DNA of 64,000 nucleotides. Origin: Xaviernesmea rhizosphaerae. GTDB lineage: Bacteria; Pseudomonadota; Alphaproteobacteria; Rhizobiales; Rhizobiaceae. Where the stretch lies: positions 80,903 through 144,902 of the forward strand of contig NZ_MKIO01000048.1 of assembly GCF_001938945.1 (NCBI RefSeq), read 5' to 3'. The notes under the pieces were generated by a model. The model had not been told where the DNA came from, did no database searches, and saw only the letters and a list, made by a program, of their open reading frames with translations. Each line of letters begins with the position of its first letter. The first letter of the stretch is position 1. Below, in pieces: positions 51,610-59,449 of this stretch. The translations under genes were made by a program, and so were the position numbers.

Positions 51610-51792
51610 GCATTGTTTCAAGCTGTGCTTTCCCAGGCTCGTGAGGGGCCTGATGCGCCCTGCGGCATGTCACCCGGAAGCGATCACCGGGGTTGCGCTC
51701 ACCAGGGGCGATCTATCAAGAGCTGATACGGAATCCGGTTGACCGCATCACCATGTCTGGAACTCCTTGGCAAACGCGCGACGTCGTCGTTC

Positions 51793-51888
51793 CGTCATGC
51801 TCGGGCTTGTCCCGAGCATCTGCAAGCGCCTGATCTCTTTGCAAATAATGGACCTTGGCAGATCCTCGGGACAAGCCCGAGGATGACG
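51793..51888. repeat. Inverted pair of CTCGGG palindromic repeats
   Basis: Two hairpins, ATGCTCGGG-CTTGT-CCCGAGCAT (51797-51819) and ATCCTCGGG-ACAAG-CCCGAGGAT (51862-51884). The second is an inverted copy of the first; flanks (CGTCAT, ATCTGC) also match. A third copy is at 38838-38868. They sit between the convergent HWE kinase and holin-like genes. No gene is seen in 51499-51913. Confidence 0.8.
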
Positions 51889-51913
51889 TCACGCGATTTC
51901 GATCCTGATGCGC

Positions 51914-52351
51914 TCAGGCCTCGTCGTCGCTTTTGCCAAAGCCCAGGCGGGTGAAGCCGAGGAGCCCGCCGACCAAAACGGCAATCCCCGCCGCCATCAG
52001 CGGCTTGCGGCGAAACAGCGTCATCGTGGTCGCCATCACCAGATTGGTCTGCATCTGCGTCTTGCGCTTGCGCTCCGCAGCGATCTGCCGGTCGCGCGCT
52101 TCCATGATCGACATGGTGATCAGCACGATGATGCCGATGACGAGGAAAACGCCGCCGAGAATCAGCATGGCGGTGATCGCGCCCCAATGTTCTGCCATCT
52201 TGATGGACAGGGCGATCATGCCGAAGATGAAGGCCAGGATGAAAGCGAAGCCGGCAATGCCACGCAGAATGGCGTTGCGCTTGATGCGAGCAAGGGTGAG
52301 GCTCATATCGGTTGCGGCCATGCTGGAAAGAAAAGCCACGATCGGGCCCAT
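51914..52351 (-). CDS. Holin-X/phage-holin-superfamily membrane protein
   Basis: A 145-residue protein with two central membrane helices (ILRGIAGFAFILAFIFGMIALS and AITAMLILGGVFLVIGIIVL) and a third near the C-terminus (PLMAAGIAVLVGGLLGF), with a charged segment between (EARDRQIAAERKRKTQMQ). This resembles the Actinobacterial Holin-X/holin superfamily III proteins of unknown role common in alphaproteobacteria. TTGGAGACGC precedes the ATG at 52351. It lies 466 bp from the DUF883-like gene on the same strand. Such pairs are often stress-induced (inference). Confidence 0.7.
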   Translation of the reverse strand: MGPIVAFLSSMAATDMSLTLARIKRNAILRGIAGFAFILAFIFGMIALSIKMAEHWGAITAMLILGGVFLVIGIIVLITMSIMEARDRQIAAERKRKTQMQTNLVMATTMTLFRRKPLMAAGIAVLVGGLLGFTRLGFGKSDDEA

Positions 52352-52817
52352 GAGCGTCTCCAAATAAACACGCGGCCAGAAGCTGGCCGCAGGACAAGGC
52401 GGGACCTGCGCGAGCACAAAGGTCGCTGCACGACATCCTCCGCCGGCATGCTAGGCGCGACAATAAGGGGCGCAACCGCCCTGACGCCAGTGGTCTTGTT
52501 TTGACATTCGCTCCCGACAGCAACGCTCTTGAGGATCAAATGTCTGGATAAGACCACAAGGTCTCGACAGGACGTGCCGCCTGCAGGAATCATGACTGCC
52601 GTCAGGCCACAGGCAAAGACGACCGCCCCGACAACCACGCTTTGAACAGGCGCCTTTCGACGCATGCCAAAGCACGTAGCCAGCACGCTGTTCGGCACGA
52701 CGACCGGCTTTGGCCTGGATCAACCGTCCGTAAAGCCCGGCGTTCCCGGGGTGAAGAAAGAAAATCTGCCGGTGCCGGGATTCATGTGCGAATCCGGCGG
52801 CCGGCAGGGAGGAAGGC
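52352..52817. other. Gap between two membrane-protein genes, with an imperfect EcfG-type promoter
   Basis: No supported gene. On the minus strand, 52741 down to 52717 reads GGAAC, 16-nt spacer, GGTT, one base off the EcfG-type consensus, and could drive the holin-like gene through a long leader. A minus-strand reading frame from 52665 starts with a signal-like stretch but has no recognisable family and runs into the next gene, so I do not call it. Confidence 0.35.
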
Positions 52818-53177
52818 TTATTTGCGCAGCAGGGAGGCTGCAAGCAGGCCGGCCGCGGCAAGAATGCCGATCGTGGCAAGCGGATGTTCCCGCACGGTGT
52901 GGCGCACCTGGCGCTCGGTCGAGGCATAGCGGCGGCGCAGGTCGGAGAGCATCTCTTCCGCGCCCTCCATCAGATCGCCAAGGCCGGCTTCGGCGCTCGA
53001 ACGCGCATCATGGGCGCGGTCGCGCACCAGATGCGAAGCCTTGTCGCCGCGCTTGGCGAGCAGCTTGGTCAGCGCGGCAATATCGTCGCGGATGTCGCTG
53101 AGCTGATCGTCCAGGGGCTGGTTGAACAGACCGGAGCCGGTGCGATAAGACGATTTGCCGGAAAAAAGACCTGACAT
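52818..53177 (-). CDS. DUF883/ElaB-YqjD-like membrane-anchored protein
   Basis: A 119-residue protein: a hydrophilic helical N-terminal part (LSDIRDDIAALTKLLAKRGD; LMEGAEEMLSDLRRRYASTE) and a single C-terminal membrane helix after HPLATIGILAAAGLLAASLL. This matches the ElaB/YqjD/DUF883 plan, whose enterobacterial members are stationary-phase proteins bound to ribosomes and the inner membrane. AAGGAG precedes the ATG. An EcfG-type promoter lies 93 bp upstream, consistent with stress induction. Confidence 0.8.
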   Translation of the reverse strand: MSGLFSGKSSYRTGSGLFNQPLDDQLSDIRDDIAALTKLLAKRGDKASHLVRDRAHDARSSAEAGLGDLMEGAEEMLSDLRRRYASTERQVRHTVREHPLATIGILAAAGLLAASLLRK

Positions 53178-53269
53178 TGAAAAACTCCTTCGTGCCGCGG
53201 GTTCGGCGTAAGACGGGTGCGGCCTGCTTGATCCGGGGCTTGGACCGGGCAGGCGTCACGTGGCTGACA

Positions 53270-53294
53270 AACGTCCGAAGGCCGGTTTTGTTCC
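53270..53294 (-). promoter_or_regulatory. EcfG-type promoter of the DUF883-like gene
   Basis: Minus strand: GGAAC, 16-nt spacer, CGTT (53294 down to 53270). It lies in the gap between the 3' end of hmuV and the DUF883-like gene and points at the latter. Confidence 0.6.
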
Positions 53295-53328
53295 TCAGGA
53301 TCTGCTTGAGAACGCCAGCCCAGCGGCC

Positions 53329-54198
53329 TTAGGAAAGGGTTGCCGTCTGCGGCAGGACAAAGGGCATGCCGGCCGGGGGCACGGTTCCGACCTTGAGCGC
53401 GCAGCCGAACAGCCGGCCGAGCAGCCCATCCTGCATCACCGCTTCCGGTGTCCCCTCGGCCTCCACCCGTCCGGCCCGCATCATGACGACGGAATCGGCA
53501 AACATCGCCGTCAGGTTCAGGTCATGCATCACCGCGACCACGCCGCCACCCTGCCGCGCATGGTCGCGGGCAAGCTGCATGATGGCCAGCTGGTGGCGGA
53601 TGTCGAGGTTCGAGACCGGTTCGTCGAGGAAGAGGAAGGGCACGAACGCCGTCGCCCCCGCTGTCTTCCCGTCTCGCTCTTGCATCGGGTTCGCGCGCGC
53701 ACCGGCACCCGGCTTTGCAGCCGAAGCCTTGATCTGGCACAGCGCCCGCGCCAGCTGGACGCGCTGCTGCTCGCCGCCGGAAAGCTCGCCATAGAAGCGG
53801 CCGGCAAAGCCGCCAAGGTCGACATCCTCGAGCGCCGAGGCGATCCGTCGCCCGTCCGCCGGTGCCCCGACGCCGGCCACCTGCAGGCCCATGGCGACGA
53901 CCTCGCGCACGGTGAAGGGAAAGGCCAGCGCGGTTGCCTGCGGCAGCACGGCGCGCCGGCGCGCCAGCGCCATCGGAGACAGGCGCGAGACCTCGTCGCC
54001 CTGCAGCGTCACGGAGCCGCGATAGGCGATCTCGCCCGAAAGCGCCTTCAGCGTCGTCGTCTTGCCGCAGCCGCTCGGACCGATGATCGCGGTCAGCGCG
54101 CCGGCGCGGGCGGTGAAGCCCGCTTTGTCGAGGATTCTGTTGCCGCCGATCATGACCTCAAGGTCGCGCACCACGAGATCTTTGGGATGCTGGCTCAT
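53329..54198 (-). CDS. hmuV: Haem ABC transporter ATP-binding protein HmuV
   Basis: Cytoplasmic ATPase of the HmuTUV haem importer, 289 residues. Walker A GPSGCGKTT (about residue 40), PQATALAFPFTVREVVAMG typical of HmuV, signature LSGGEQQRVQLARAL, Walker B FLFLDEPVSNLD and H-loop VMHDLN. An insertion of about 20 residues (KASAAKPGAGARANPMQERD region) lies between signature and Walker B compared with the usual family length. It overlaps hmuU by 4 nt. Confidence 0.92.
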   Translation of the reverse strand: MSQHPKDLVVRDLEVMIGGNRILDKAGFTARAGALTAIIGPSGCGKTTTLKALSGEIAYRGSVTLQGDEVSRLSPMALARRRAVLPQATALAFPFTVREVVAMGLQVAGVGAPADGRRIASALEDVDLGGFAGRFYGELSGGEQQRVQLARALCQIKASAAKPGAGARANPMQERDGKTAGATAFVPFLFLDEPVSNLDIRHQLAIMQLARDHARQGGGVVAVMHDLNLTAMFADSVVMMRAGRVEAEGTPEAVMQDGLLGRLFGCALKVGTVPPAGMPFVLPQTATLS

Positions 54199-55343
54199 AA
54201 TCCCAGACGCCCCCGGCCGCGCATGAGGATGGCAAGGAAGACCGGGGCGCCGGCGAGCGCCGTGATGATGCCGATCGGCAGTTCAGCCGGTGCGACGACG
54301 AGGCGCGAGAGCATGTCGGCCATCAGCAGCAGCGACGCGCCGAGCAGGGCGGCCGCCGGCAGCAGGAAGCGGTTGTCCGGCCCGATCACCAGCCGCAGGA
54401 GATGCGGCACGACGATGCCGACGAAACCGATGGCGCCGCTGGTGGCGACCGCAGCGCCCGTGGCCGCCGCCACGCAGAGGATCGCGCCGTTCTTCAGCCG
54501 CTGGACGGAAAAGCCCATGTGGAAAGCGGCGGCTTCTCCTAATGTCAGCGCGTTCAGTCCGCGCGCGAGAAAGCCGCTCGCCCCGAGCGCGACGAGGATC
54601 ACGGGTGCGGAGATGGCGAGCTTCTGCCAGCTGGCGCCGGCGAGCGAGCCGAGCGTCCAGAAGGTGATGTCGCGCAATTGCCGGTCATCGGCGATGAACA
54701 CGAGTAGGCCCGTGGCGGCGCTGCTCAGCGCGCCGAGCGCGATGCCGGCGAGCAGCATGGTGGCGACGGATGTCACCTGGCCCGTCGTCGCGATGCGGTA
54801 GAGCAAAAGCGTCGAGGCGAGGCCGCCCAGAAAGGCGGCGAGCGGCAGGGCGGTCAGCGACAGGCTGGCCGGCAGCCAGGGCATCAGCGCGCCGCCCAGA
54901 ACGATCATCGACACCGCGCCCAGAGCGGCGCCGGAGGAGACCCCGACCAGAGCCGGATCGGCCAGCGGATTGCGGAACAGGCCCTGCATCAGCGCGCCCG
55001 AAACCGCCAGCGCCGCCCCGACCAGAAGGCCCGTCAGCGCCCGCGGGAGGCGGATGTCGAGAATGATGATCCGGTCGCGCAGCAGTGCCGCATCCTGATC
55101 CAGGCCGAGAAGAAGCCGCACCACGCCGGCCACCGAGGCATTGGCGACCCCCAGCATGATCGAGGCGAGGAACGCGCCGCCCATCAGCAGCGTGAGGAGA
55201 AGCAGCACCCGGCGCGCCCGCGCGGAGCGATCGCCCGCCTGCCCGTCATCGGCCCGCCCGTCATCCGCCTGCGAGCCGCCCGCCTGCCGGTTTGCCTGCC
55301 AGGCGGCAGTCCCGCCGCTGCCAAGGCCCTTCGCGCTTGCCAT
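54195..55343 (-). CDS. hmuU: Haem ABC transporter permease HmuU
   Basis: FecCD-type permease, 382 residues. After a hydrophilic N-terminal stretch of about 45 residues with a short repeat (QADDGRADDGQAGD), it has about nine or ten helices and family motifs (DIRLPRALTGLLVGAALAVS, then GALMQGLFRNPLADPALVGV; GFVGIVVPHLLRL). GGGAAGGAC before the ATG at 55343 supports the start. A periplasmic HmuT gene is not next to it in this window, so the binding protein must be elsewhere. An IRO-like box lies upstream. Confidence 0.92.
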   Translation of the reverse strand: MASAKGLGSGGTAAWQANRQAGGSQADDGRADDGQAGDRSARARRVLLLLTLLMGGAFLASIMLGVANASVAGVVRLLLGLDQDAALLRDRIIILDIRLPRALTGLLVGAALAVSGALMQGLFRNPLADPALVGVSSGAALGAVSMIVLGGALMPWLPASLSLTALPLAAFLGGLASTLLLYRIATTGQVTSVATMLLAGIALGALSSAATGLLVFIADDRQLRDITFWTLGSLAGASWQKLAISAPVILVALGASGFLARGLNALTLGEAAAFHMGFSVQRLKNGAILCVAAATGAAVATSGAIGFVGIVVPHLLRLVIGPDNRFLLPAAALLGASLLLMADMLSRLVVAPAELPIGIITALAGAPVFLAILMRGRGRLGL

Positions 55344-55431
55344 GAAACTGTCCTTCCCGTGAGCGCCATCCGGTCCCTTTCCGTCCTCTTTGGAGCGGGC
55401 AGGATGACAGGGCGCCATGCATGCACTATCT

Positions 55432-55446
55432 TGACTGCCATAGTCA
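55432..55446. promoter_or_regulatory. IRO-box-like iron operator between hmuU and the secreted protein gene
   Basis: TGACTGCCATAGTCA fits the TGA-N9-TCA pattern described for RirA-controlled iron genes in rhizobia and is itself an inverted repeat (TGAC-N7-GTCA). It lies 89 bp before hmuU and 57 bp before the divergent gene, so it could control both. Inference from pattern and context. Confidence 0.45.
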
Positions 55447-55502
55447 TCTTTATCTATGGACGCAAGCCGACACGGTCGGGGTGGCAAGGCGGAGAGAGCG
55501 AC

Positions 55503-55979
55503 ATGGCGGGAAAGAACATGGGTCTGGGCATTGGGTTGGGCAGGGCGGTGATCCTTGCTGCAGGTGTGACCGCCTGGGTGGCTTCTGCCGGCGCCGGGCT
55601 GGCGCAGGAGGCCGGCAACAGCCCTGCCGTCAAGGGCCTGACGGTCGAGCTCAATGGACTGAACCCGTCCGACAAGGGCTGCAAGCTGACCTTCACCGCC
55701 GAAAGCAGCCTGAAGCAGGATATCGACAAGCTGTCCTTCGAGTTCGTGCTGTTCAACGGGCAGGGGCTGGTCGAGCGGATGGCGGTTCTCGATTTCCGCG
55801 ATCTTCCGGCCGGCAAGACCAAAGTGCGCCAGTTCGATCTGGCCGGCACGCGCTGCGAGGCGCTGGGCAGCCTGCTGATCAATGACGCGCCCGTCTGCCA
55901 GGGCGCGGATCTTGCCCGCGAGGCCTGCATGGGCGGGCTGCGCACCGGCTCCAAGGCCCCGATCGCGCTCAAGGGCTGA
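55503..55979 (+). CDS. Secreted protein of unknown function next to haem uptake genes
   Basis: A 158-residue protein with a signal peptide ending near GLAQEA (about residue 37). The mature part contains four Cys (GCKLTF, TRCEAL, VCQGAD, EACMGG) that could form two disulfides, and beta-rich segments (KLSFEFVLFNGQGLVERMAV). I do not recognise a named family, though similar proteins appear beside tonB/hmu genes in rhizobia (from memory). AAGGCGGAGAG precedes the ATG. It is divergent from hmuU and precedes tonB, suggesting a role in iron or haem acquisition. Confidence 0.7.
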   Translation: MAGKNMGLGIGLGRAVILAAGVTAWVASAGAGLAQEAGNSPAVKGLTVELNGLNPSDKGCKLTFTAESSLKQDIDKLSFEFVLFNGQGLVERMAVLDFRDLPAGKTKVRQFDLAGTRCEALGSLLINDAPVCQGADLAREACMGGLRTGSKAPIALKG

Positions 55980-55991
55980 TCGCCCGGCGCG

Positions 55992-56066
55992 GCGCATCGC
56001 ACCGAAAAGTGACTTCCGGTTTTTGGAAGGATCCGATGCGCAAACAAAGCTTTGGCGCATCGGAGC
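55992..56066. repeat. RIME-like repeat upstream of tonB
   Basis: GCGCATCG/CGATGCGC (55992-56041) forms the outer stem of the first hairpin, followed by the linker CAAACAAAGC. The second hairpin starts GCGCATCGG but its right arm is missing. A partial copy of the element seen at 1724-1825. Confidence 0.6.
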
Positions 56067-56104
56067 GAAAAGCCGGCGCCGGCATGACACAAGGACAGGA
56101 GAGC

Positions 56105-57085
56105 ATGAGCAAGACCTTGCGCTGGACAGTGGGCATCGGCCTTTCGATCGGCCTGCATGCCGTGGCGGGCGCCGTCATGCTGCTGCCCAGGCCCGAAGTG
56201 CCGGACATGGCGGAAGGCGGGCCGGCCGTCGAGGTGGCGACATTGGGCAACGCCTTTGCCGATACGCTGCAGGCCGGCACCCCCAGCGAGGTGCTGAGCC
56301 CGAGCGAGACGCCGACGGAGACGGCGGCGATCGATCCTGTCACGCCAACCGAGCCCCTGCAGGAGGCCGTGCCGCCCGAAACGGTGGAGAGCGAGAGCCC
56401 GCCCGAGGTCACGCCCGATCCTGCCGCTCAGGCTGAAGCAGCAGTGTCGCCGGACGCGCCTGTGCCGAGCGCCAATGCCGACGTGATTCTGCCGCAGGAA
56501 AGCCTGCCGCCTCCCGCGCAGACGCCGCCCGAGGTGGTGGCCGCGCTGCCGCCGGTGGAACATGTCGTACCTCTCGAAAAGCCTGATCCGCCCAAGCTCG
56601 CGCCGGCCAAGCCCGCTGTTGCGAAGAAAGCCGAGCCAAAGCCGGAAAAGCCGCCGGAGAAGCCGCGTCGGGTCCGTCCCGCCGCCGGCGAGGGCGGCAA
56701 GGCGGCCGCGTCCGCCCGTAAGGGCGCTGCCGATGGCGAGGAGACCGCCTCAGCCGCTGCCACCAGCGCCGGCGGCGCGGGGCAGTCGAGCGCCGCCGGA
56801 CAGGCGGCCGCCTCGCGTTACAAATCCATCGTCCAGATGCGCTTGCAGCGGGTGACCCGTTATCCAAGTGAAGCGCAGCGCGCGCGGCTTAAGGGTACGG
56901 CCTTGGTGTCTTTCGTTGTTGGTCGGGATGGATCGGTCTTACGTCTGTCGATCAAAAGCAGCTCAGGCGCGCCCGTGCTCGACCAGGCCGCGCTGGACGC
57001 CGTGCGGCGTGTGAAACTCCCGGCTTTGCCGGAGGCGCTTGGTCAGTCCTTTACGATCACCGCTCCGATGGACTTTACCCGCTAA
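56105..57085 (+). CDS. tonB: Energy-transducing protein TonB
   Basis: Couples the inner-membrane proton force (through ExbBD) to outer-membrane haem or siderophore receptors. 326 residues: N-terminal membrane anchor (LRWTVGIGLSIGLHAVAGAV) with the conserved His, a long Pro/Glu/Lys-rich periplasmic spacer (EKPDPPKLAPAKPAVAKKAE and so on), and a C-terminal TonB domain (RYPSEAQRARLKGTALVSFV; LDQAALDAVRRVKLPALPEA). CAGGAGAG precedes the ATG at 56105; in-frame ATGs upstream lie in the repeat. exbBD are not in the window. Confidence 0.92.
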   Translation: MSKTLRWTVGIGLSIGLHAVAGAVMLLPRPEVPDMAEGGPAVEVATLGNAFADTLQAGTPSEVLSPSETPTETAAIDPVTPTEPLQEAVPPETVESESPPEVTPDPAAQAEAAVSPDAPVPSANADVILPQESLPPPAQTPPEVVAALPPVEHVVPLEKPDPPKLAPAKPAVAKKAEPKPEKPPEKPRRVRPAAGEGGKAAASARKGAADGEETASAAATSAGGAGQSSAAGQAAASRYKSIVQMRLQRVTRYPSEAQRARLKGTALVSFVVGRDGSVLRLSIKSSSGAPVLDQAALDAVRRVKLPALPEALGQSFTITAPMDFTR

Positions 57086-57236
57086 GGCCCACCAGCCGGA
57101 ATAGTGCTGGCGTATCAGCCGTGAATTTAAATATGATAAAAAAACTCATGTTATATTGCCCAGACGTTCGCGCTGGGTTAGCTTGCGGCCAGTTCAGGCG
57201 TGACGCCTGATGATTGAACCCGCGGAGACCGACGAG

Positions 57237-57653
57237 ATGAGCGACAAGCGCGCCGGCAAGAAGATGAAGCGCAAGGAGACGGCCCGCCCGGCCGAAACGG
57301 CACAGGAGAGCGCCCAGACCGCGCACGGGTTGGAGGGGCGCAGCTTTCTCTATGTCGGCGGACGGGATTGCCAGGTGGCGCATCTGCGCGAGATTGCCGC
57401 GCAGTTCGGCGCCGAGCTGTTGCATCATGATGGCGGGTTGCGCGAGGCGGTCTCGCGCATCGACCGCGTCCTGCCTTCGGTCGATTGCGTCTTCTGCCCC
57501 ATCGACTGCATCAGCCATGATGCGTGTCTCAGGGTGAAGACCGGCTGCAAGAAGTTCGGTACGGCCTTCGTACCGCTGCGCAATGGCAGCAAGTCCAGCC
57601 TGCAGCGCGCCCTGGAAGACCTGAAGACCAGCCCGCCCGCGCGCGACGCCTGA
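57237..57653 (+). CDS. DUF2325 domain protein
   Basis: A 138-residue protein: a Lys-rich N-terminus (KRAGKKMKRKE) followed by a DUF2325 domain with FLYVGGRDCQVAHLREIAAQ, VDCVFCPIDCISHDACLRVK and GTAFVPLRNGSKSSLQRALE. Several Cys (DCVFCPIDC) may bind metal or act in redox, but the family has no established function. The ATG at 57237 follows GGAG; an ATG at 57210 would add nine residues. An AT-rich stretch (57121-57160) upstream probably holds the promoter. Confidence 0.75.
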   Translation: MSDKRAGKKMKRKETARPAETAQESAQTAHGLEGRSFLYVGGRDCQVAHLREIAAQFGAELLHHDGGLREAVSRIDRVLPSVDCVFCPIDCISHDACLRVKTGCKKFGTAFVPLRNGSKSSLQRALEDLKTSPPARDA

Positions 57654-57713
57654 GGCGCTTTCCCGCCTCACGTCGGCCGGAGCAATGCCATCGGCGGACG
57701 CGCGCGCCTCGCC

Positions 57714-58091
57714 TCAGCCCTTCCGTGGCAGCAGAGCACCCACGGACACCGCCAGCCAGCCGGCCATGATGGCAAAGCCCCCGGTGGGGGCGGCCATGGG
57801 AAACAGGCCGTGGCCAGCGACATGGCGCATGGTCATGTCGCCTGCAAACAGCGCCGTGCCGGCAGCCATCAGCAGGGAGGCAATGGCCGCCATGCGCAGC
57901 CGGTCCCAGAGGGCGGCAAGCGCGATCAGCGCCGGCGCATGGGCCAGGCAAAGCGCCGAGGCCGCCTGCAGCAGATGCGCATCCTGCCCGCCGCCATGGG
58001 CCGCGGCGGCGGCGCTCGCCACACCGGCAAGCCCCATCAGCCCGGCCAGGAAAACTGCGGTCCGGCGGCTGTCGAAATCCGTGATCGCCAT
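57714..58091 (-). CDS. DUF423 family membrane protein
   Basis: A 125-residue integral membrane protein with about four helices, matching DUF423 (YwdK-like): FLAGLMGLAGVASAAAAAHG, LIALAALWDRLRMAAIASLL, AAGTALFAGDM and the conserved APTGGFAIMAGWL. Function unknown. It follows the globin gene on the same strand by 6 nt, so the two are co-transcribed. Confidence 0.85.
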   Translation of the reverse strand: MAITDFDSRRTAVFLAGLMGLAGVASAAAAAHGGGQDAHLLQAASALCLAHAPALIALAALWDRLRMAAIASLLMAAGTALFAGDMTMRHVAGHGLFPMAAPTGGFAIMAGWLAVSVGALLPRKG

Positions 58092-58097
58092 CGCGCT

Positions 58098-58487
58098 CTA
58101 CTCCGTGTTCTGCATGTGGTGGGCGAGCCGCGTGACCGGCTCCAGGATCACGGCGCGCAATTGCGGATGCGCCACCGTTTCCTCCAGCGCCCGATGGAAG
58201 CAGAGCAGCCATTCGTCGCGCGCCTGCGCATCGATCGCCGCGCCGAAATGGCGCCGGCGCAGCATGGGATGGCCATATTTCTCGACATAGACGGGCGGGC
58301 CGCCGAGCCAGCCGAGCAGATAATCGGTCAGCTTGTCGCGGCCGGCGGTGAGATCGCGAGGGTGCAGCGCCCGGCAGCGCGCTGCCTCAGGCAGCGTGTC
58401 CATCAGGTCGTAGAACCGCGCGGTCAGCGCCTTGACCGTCTCCTCGCCGCCAATAGCGTCATAGAGGGTGGTATCCGTGGAAGTCAT
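58098..58487 (-). CDS. Truncated haemoglobin (group II-like)
   Basis: A 129-residue 2/2 globin that would bind O2 or NO for detoxification or sensing. It starts TLYDAIGGEETVKALTARFY and has the GHPMLRRRHFGAAID segment with the proximal His and WLLCFHRALEE, characteristic of bacterial group II globins. AAAGGCG precedes the ATG at 58487; upstream in-frame sequence has no support. It is co-transcribed with the DUF423 gene. Confidence 0.88.
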   Translation of the reverse strand: MTSTDTTLYDAIGGEETVKALTARFYDLMDTLPEAARCRALHPRDLTAGRDKLTDYLLGWLGGPPVYVEKYGHPMLRRRHFGAAIDAQARDEWLLCFHRALEETVAHPQLRAVILEPVTRLAHHMQNTE

Positions 58488-58659
58488 GGTCACGCCTTTC
58501 GCCGCTCCTGCTCTATGAGATGTCGCGCCGAAGCCCGAGAGAGCAGCTCCGATTTGCCATAAAGCGGGAGAGGCAGGAAGGCACATATCGCCGCAGGTGG
58601 CGTCACATGCAGCGATGATCGGTTTTCTCTGAATGAGGCGCTGGAGCCGAAGGTCGAGG

Positions 58660-59277
58660 TCAGACCGTGTAGCTCAAGGCGCGGTAGAAGGACTTGCCGT
58701 ATCTGGCAACCTTTTGCGCGCTCTCCGATCCGTTGATGATCGCGCGTGCGCGCAGCCAGTTGGCGACGTTGCCGTGGAAGAAGTCAGCCAGCTTCGGTCC
58801 ACTGAACCAACCGCCGATCATGCCTTCGACGATGATCCTGATCGCGTTGTCGTCGTCGAGCGCAGCGGAAGGGTCGGTCGTCAAGTCGATGCCGAGATTA
58901 TGGCCGACTCGGTCATAGTTGTCGCGACGGGTCAGTTGCACGAGACCGCGCCCGAACCAGGATTTGCCCTCGCTATCCTTGTTCCAGTAGGGTTTGCGGA
59001 CCCAGGTTAATTGGCCGTTGTCAAAGGCCCGCTGCAGTCGCTCGATCGCTTGATCATCGGAAGTCGCATGCGTCTCCCGCACGGGCTGCATGGCCGCGCC
59101 GGTTTCATGATAGGCGGTGGCGAGAATATAGGCGAGGAAGCGGTCATCCAGCGCTGGGTGGCGTTGAGCCCAATAGTCGAGAATCCGCGCGGTCCCCTGA
59201 TATTGCGACTCGTGCAACCCGTTGGGGAAAAGGGTTTCGTGGAGTTCTTCGAAAAAGAATGTGCGATTTATGGTCAT
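58660..59277 (-). CDS. Glycoside hydrolase 19-type chitinase/lysozyme
   Basis: A 205-residue lysozyme-superfamily enzyme. LAYILATAYHETGAAMQPVR (catalytic Glu about residue 64) and the GRGLVQLTRRDNYDRVGHNL segment match GH19 and phage endolysin-type muramidases. No signal peptide is visible, which fits release by a holin or an unconventional route. No other phage genes are adjacent. GGAGACCGGC before the ATG at 59277 sets the start. Whether it cuts chitin or peptidoglycan cannot be told from sequence. Confidence 0.8.
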   Translation of the reverse strand: MTINRTFFFEELHETLFPNGLHESQYQGTARILDYWAQRHPALDDRFLAYILATAYHETGAAMQPVRETHATSDDQAIERLQRAFDNGQLTWVRKPYWNKDSEGKSWFGRGLVQLTRRDNYDRVGHNLGIDLTTDPSAALDDDNAIRIIVEGMIGGWFSGPKLADFFHGNVANWLRARAIINGSESAQKVARYGKSFYRALSYTV

Positions 59278-59449
59278 GCCGGTCTCCATCATGGGCGAAA
59301 CAGACGTCAGCCTCGGTCGGAGCGACTAATCCATCAGACTTTACGAATTAAAGTTAAGATTGCAAAATTAAAATTTGCATCCGACGCCTCAAGCGGGAAA
59401 CCGGTCCCGATGGTCGCTTCGATGCTCTCGGCCTTTAGAAGGACACAGG

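Noticed and set aside
51739..51790. GGAAC followed by CGTT near the palindromic repeats
   Set aside because: The spacing between GGAAC and the nearest CGTT is 21 nt, not the 16-17 nt seen at the other EcfG-type sites.
52303..52665. Minus-strand frame starting MRRKAPVQSVVVGAVVFACG
   Set aside because: The start looks like a membrane segment, but there is no ribosome-binding site, the rest shows no family, and it overlaps the start of the holin-like gene in another frame.
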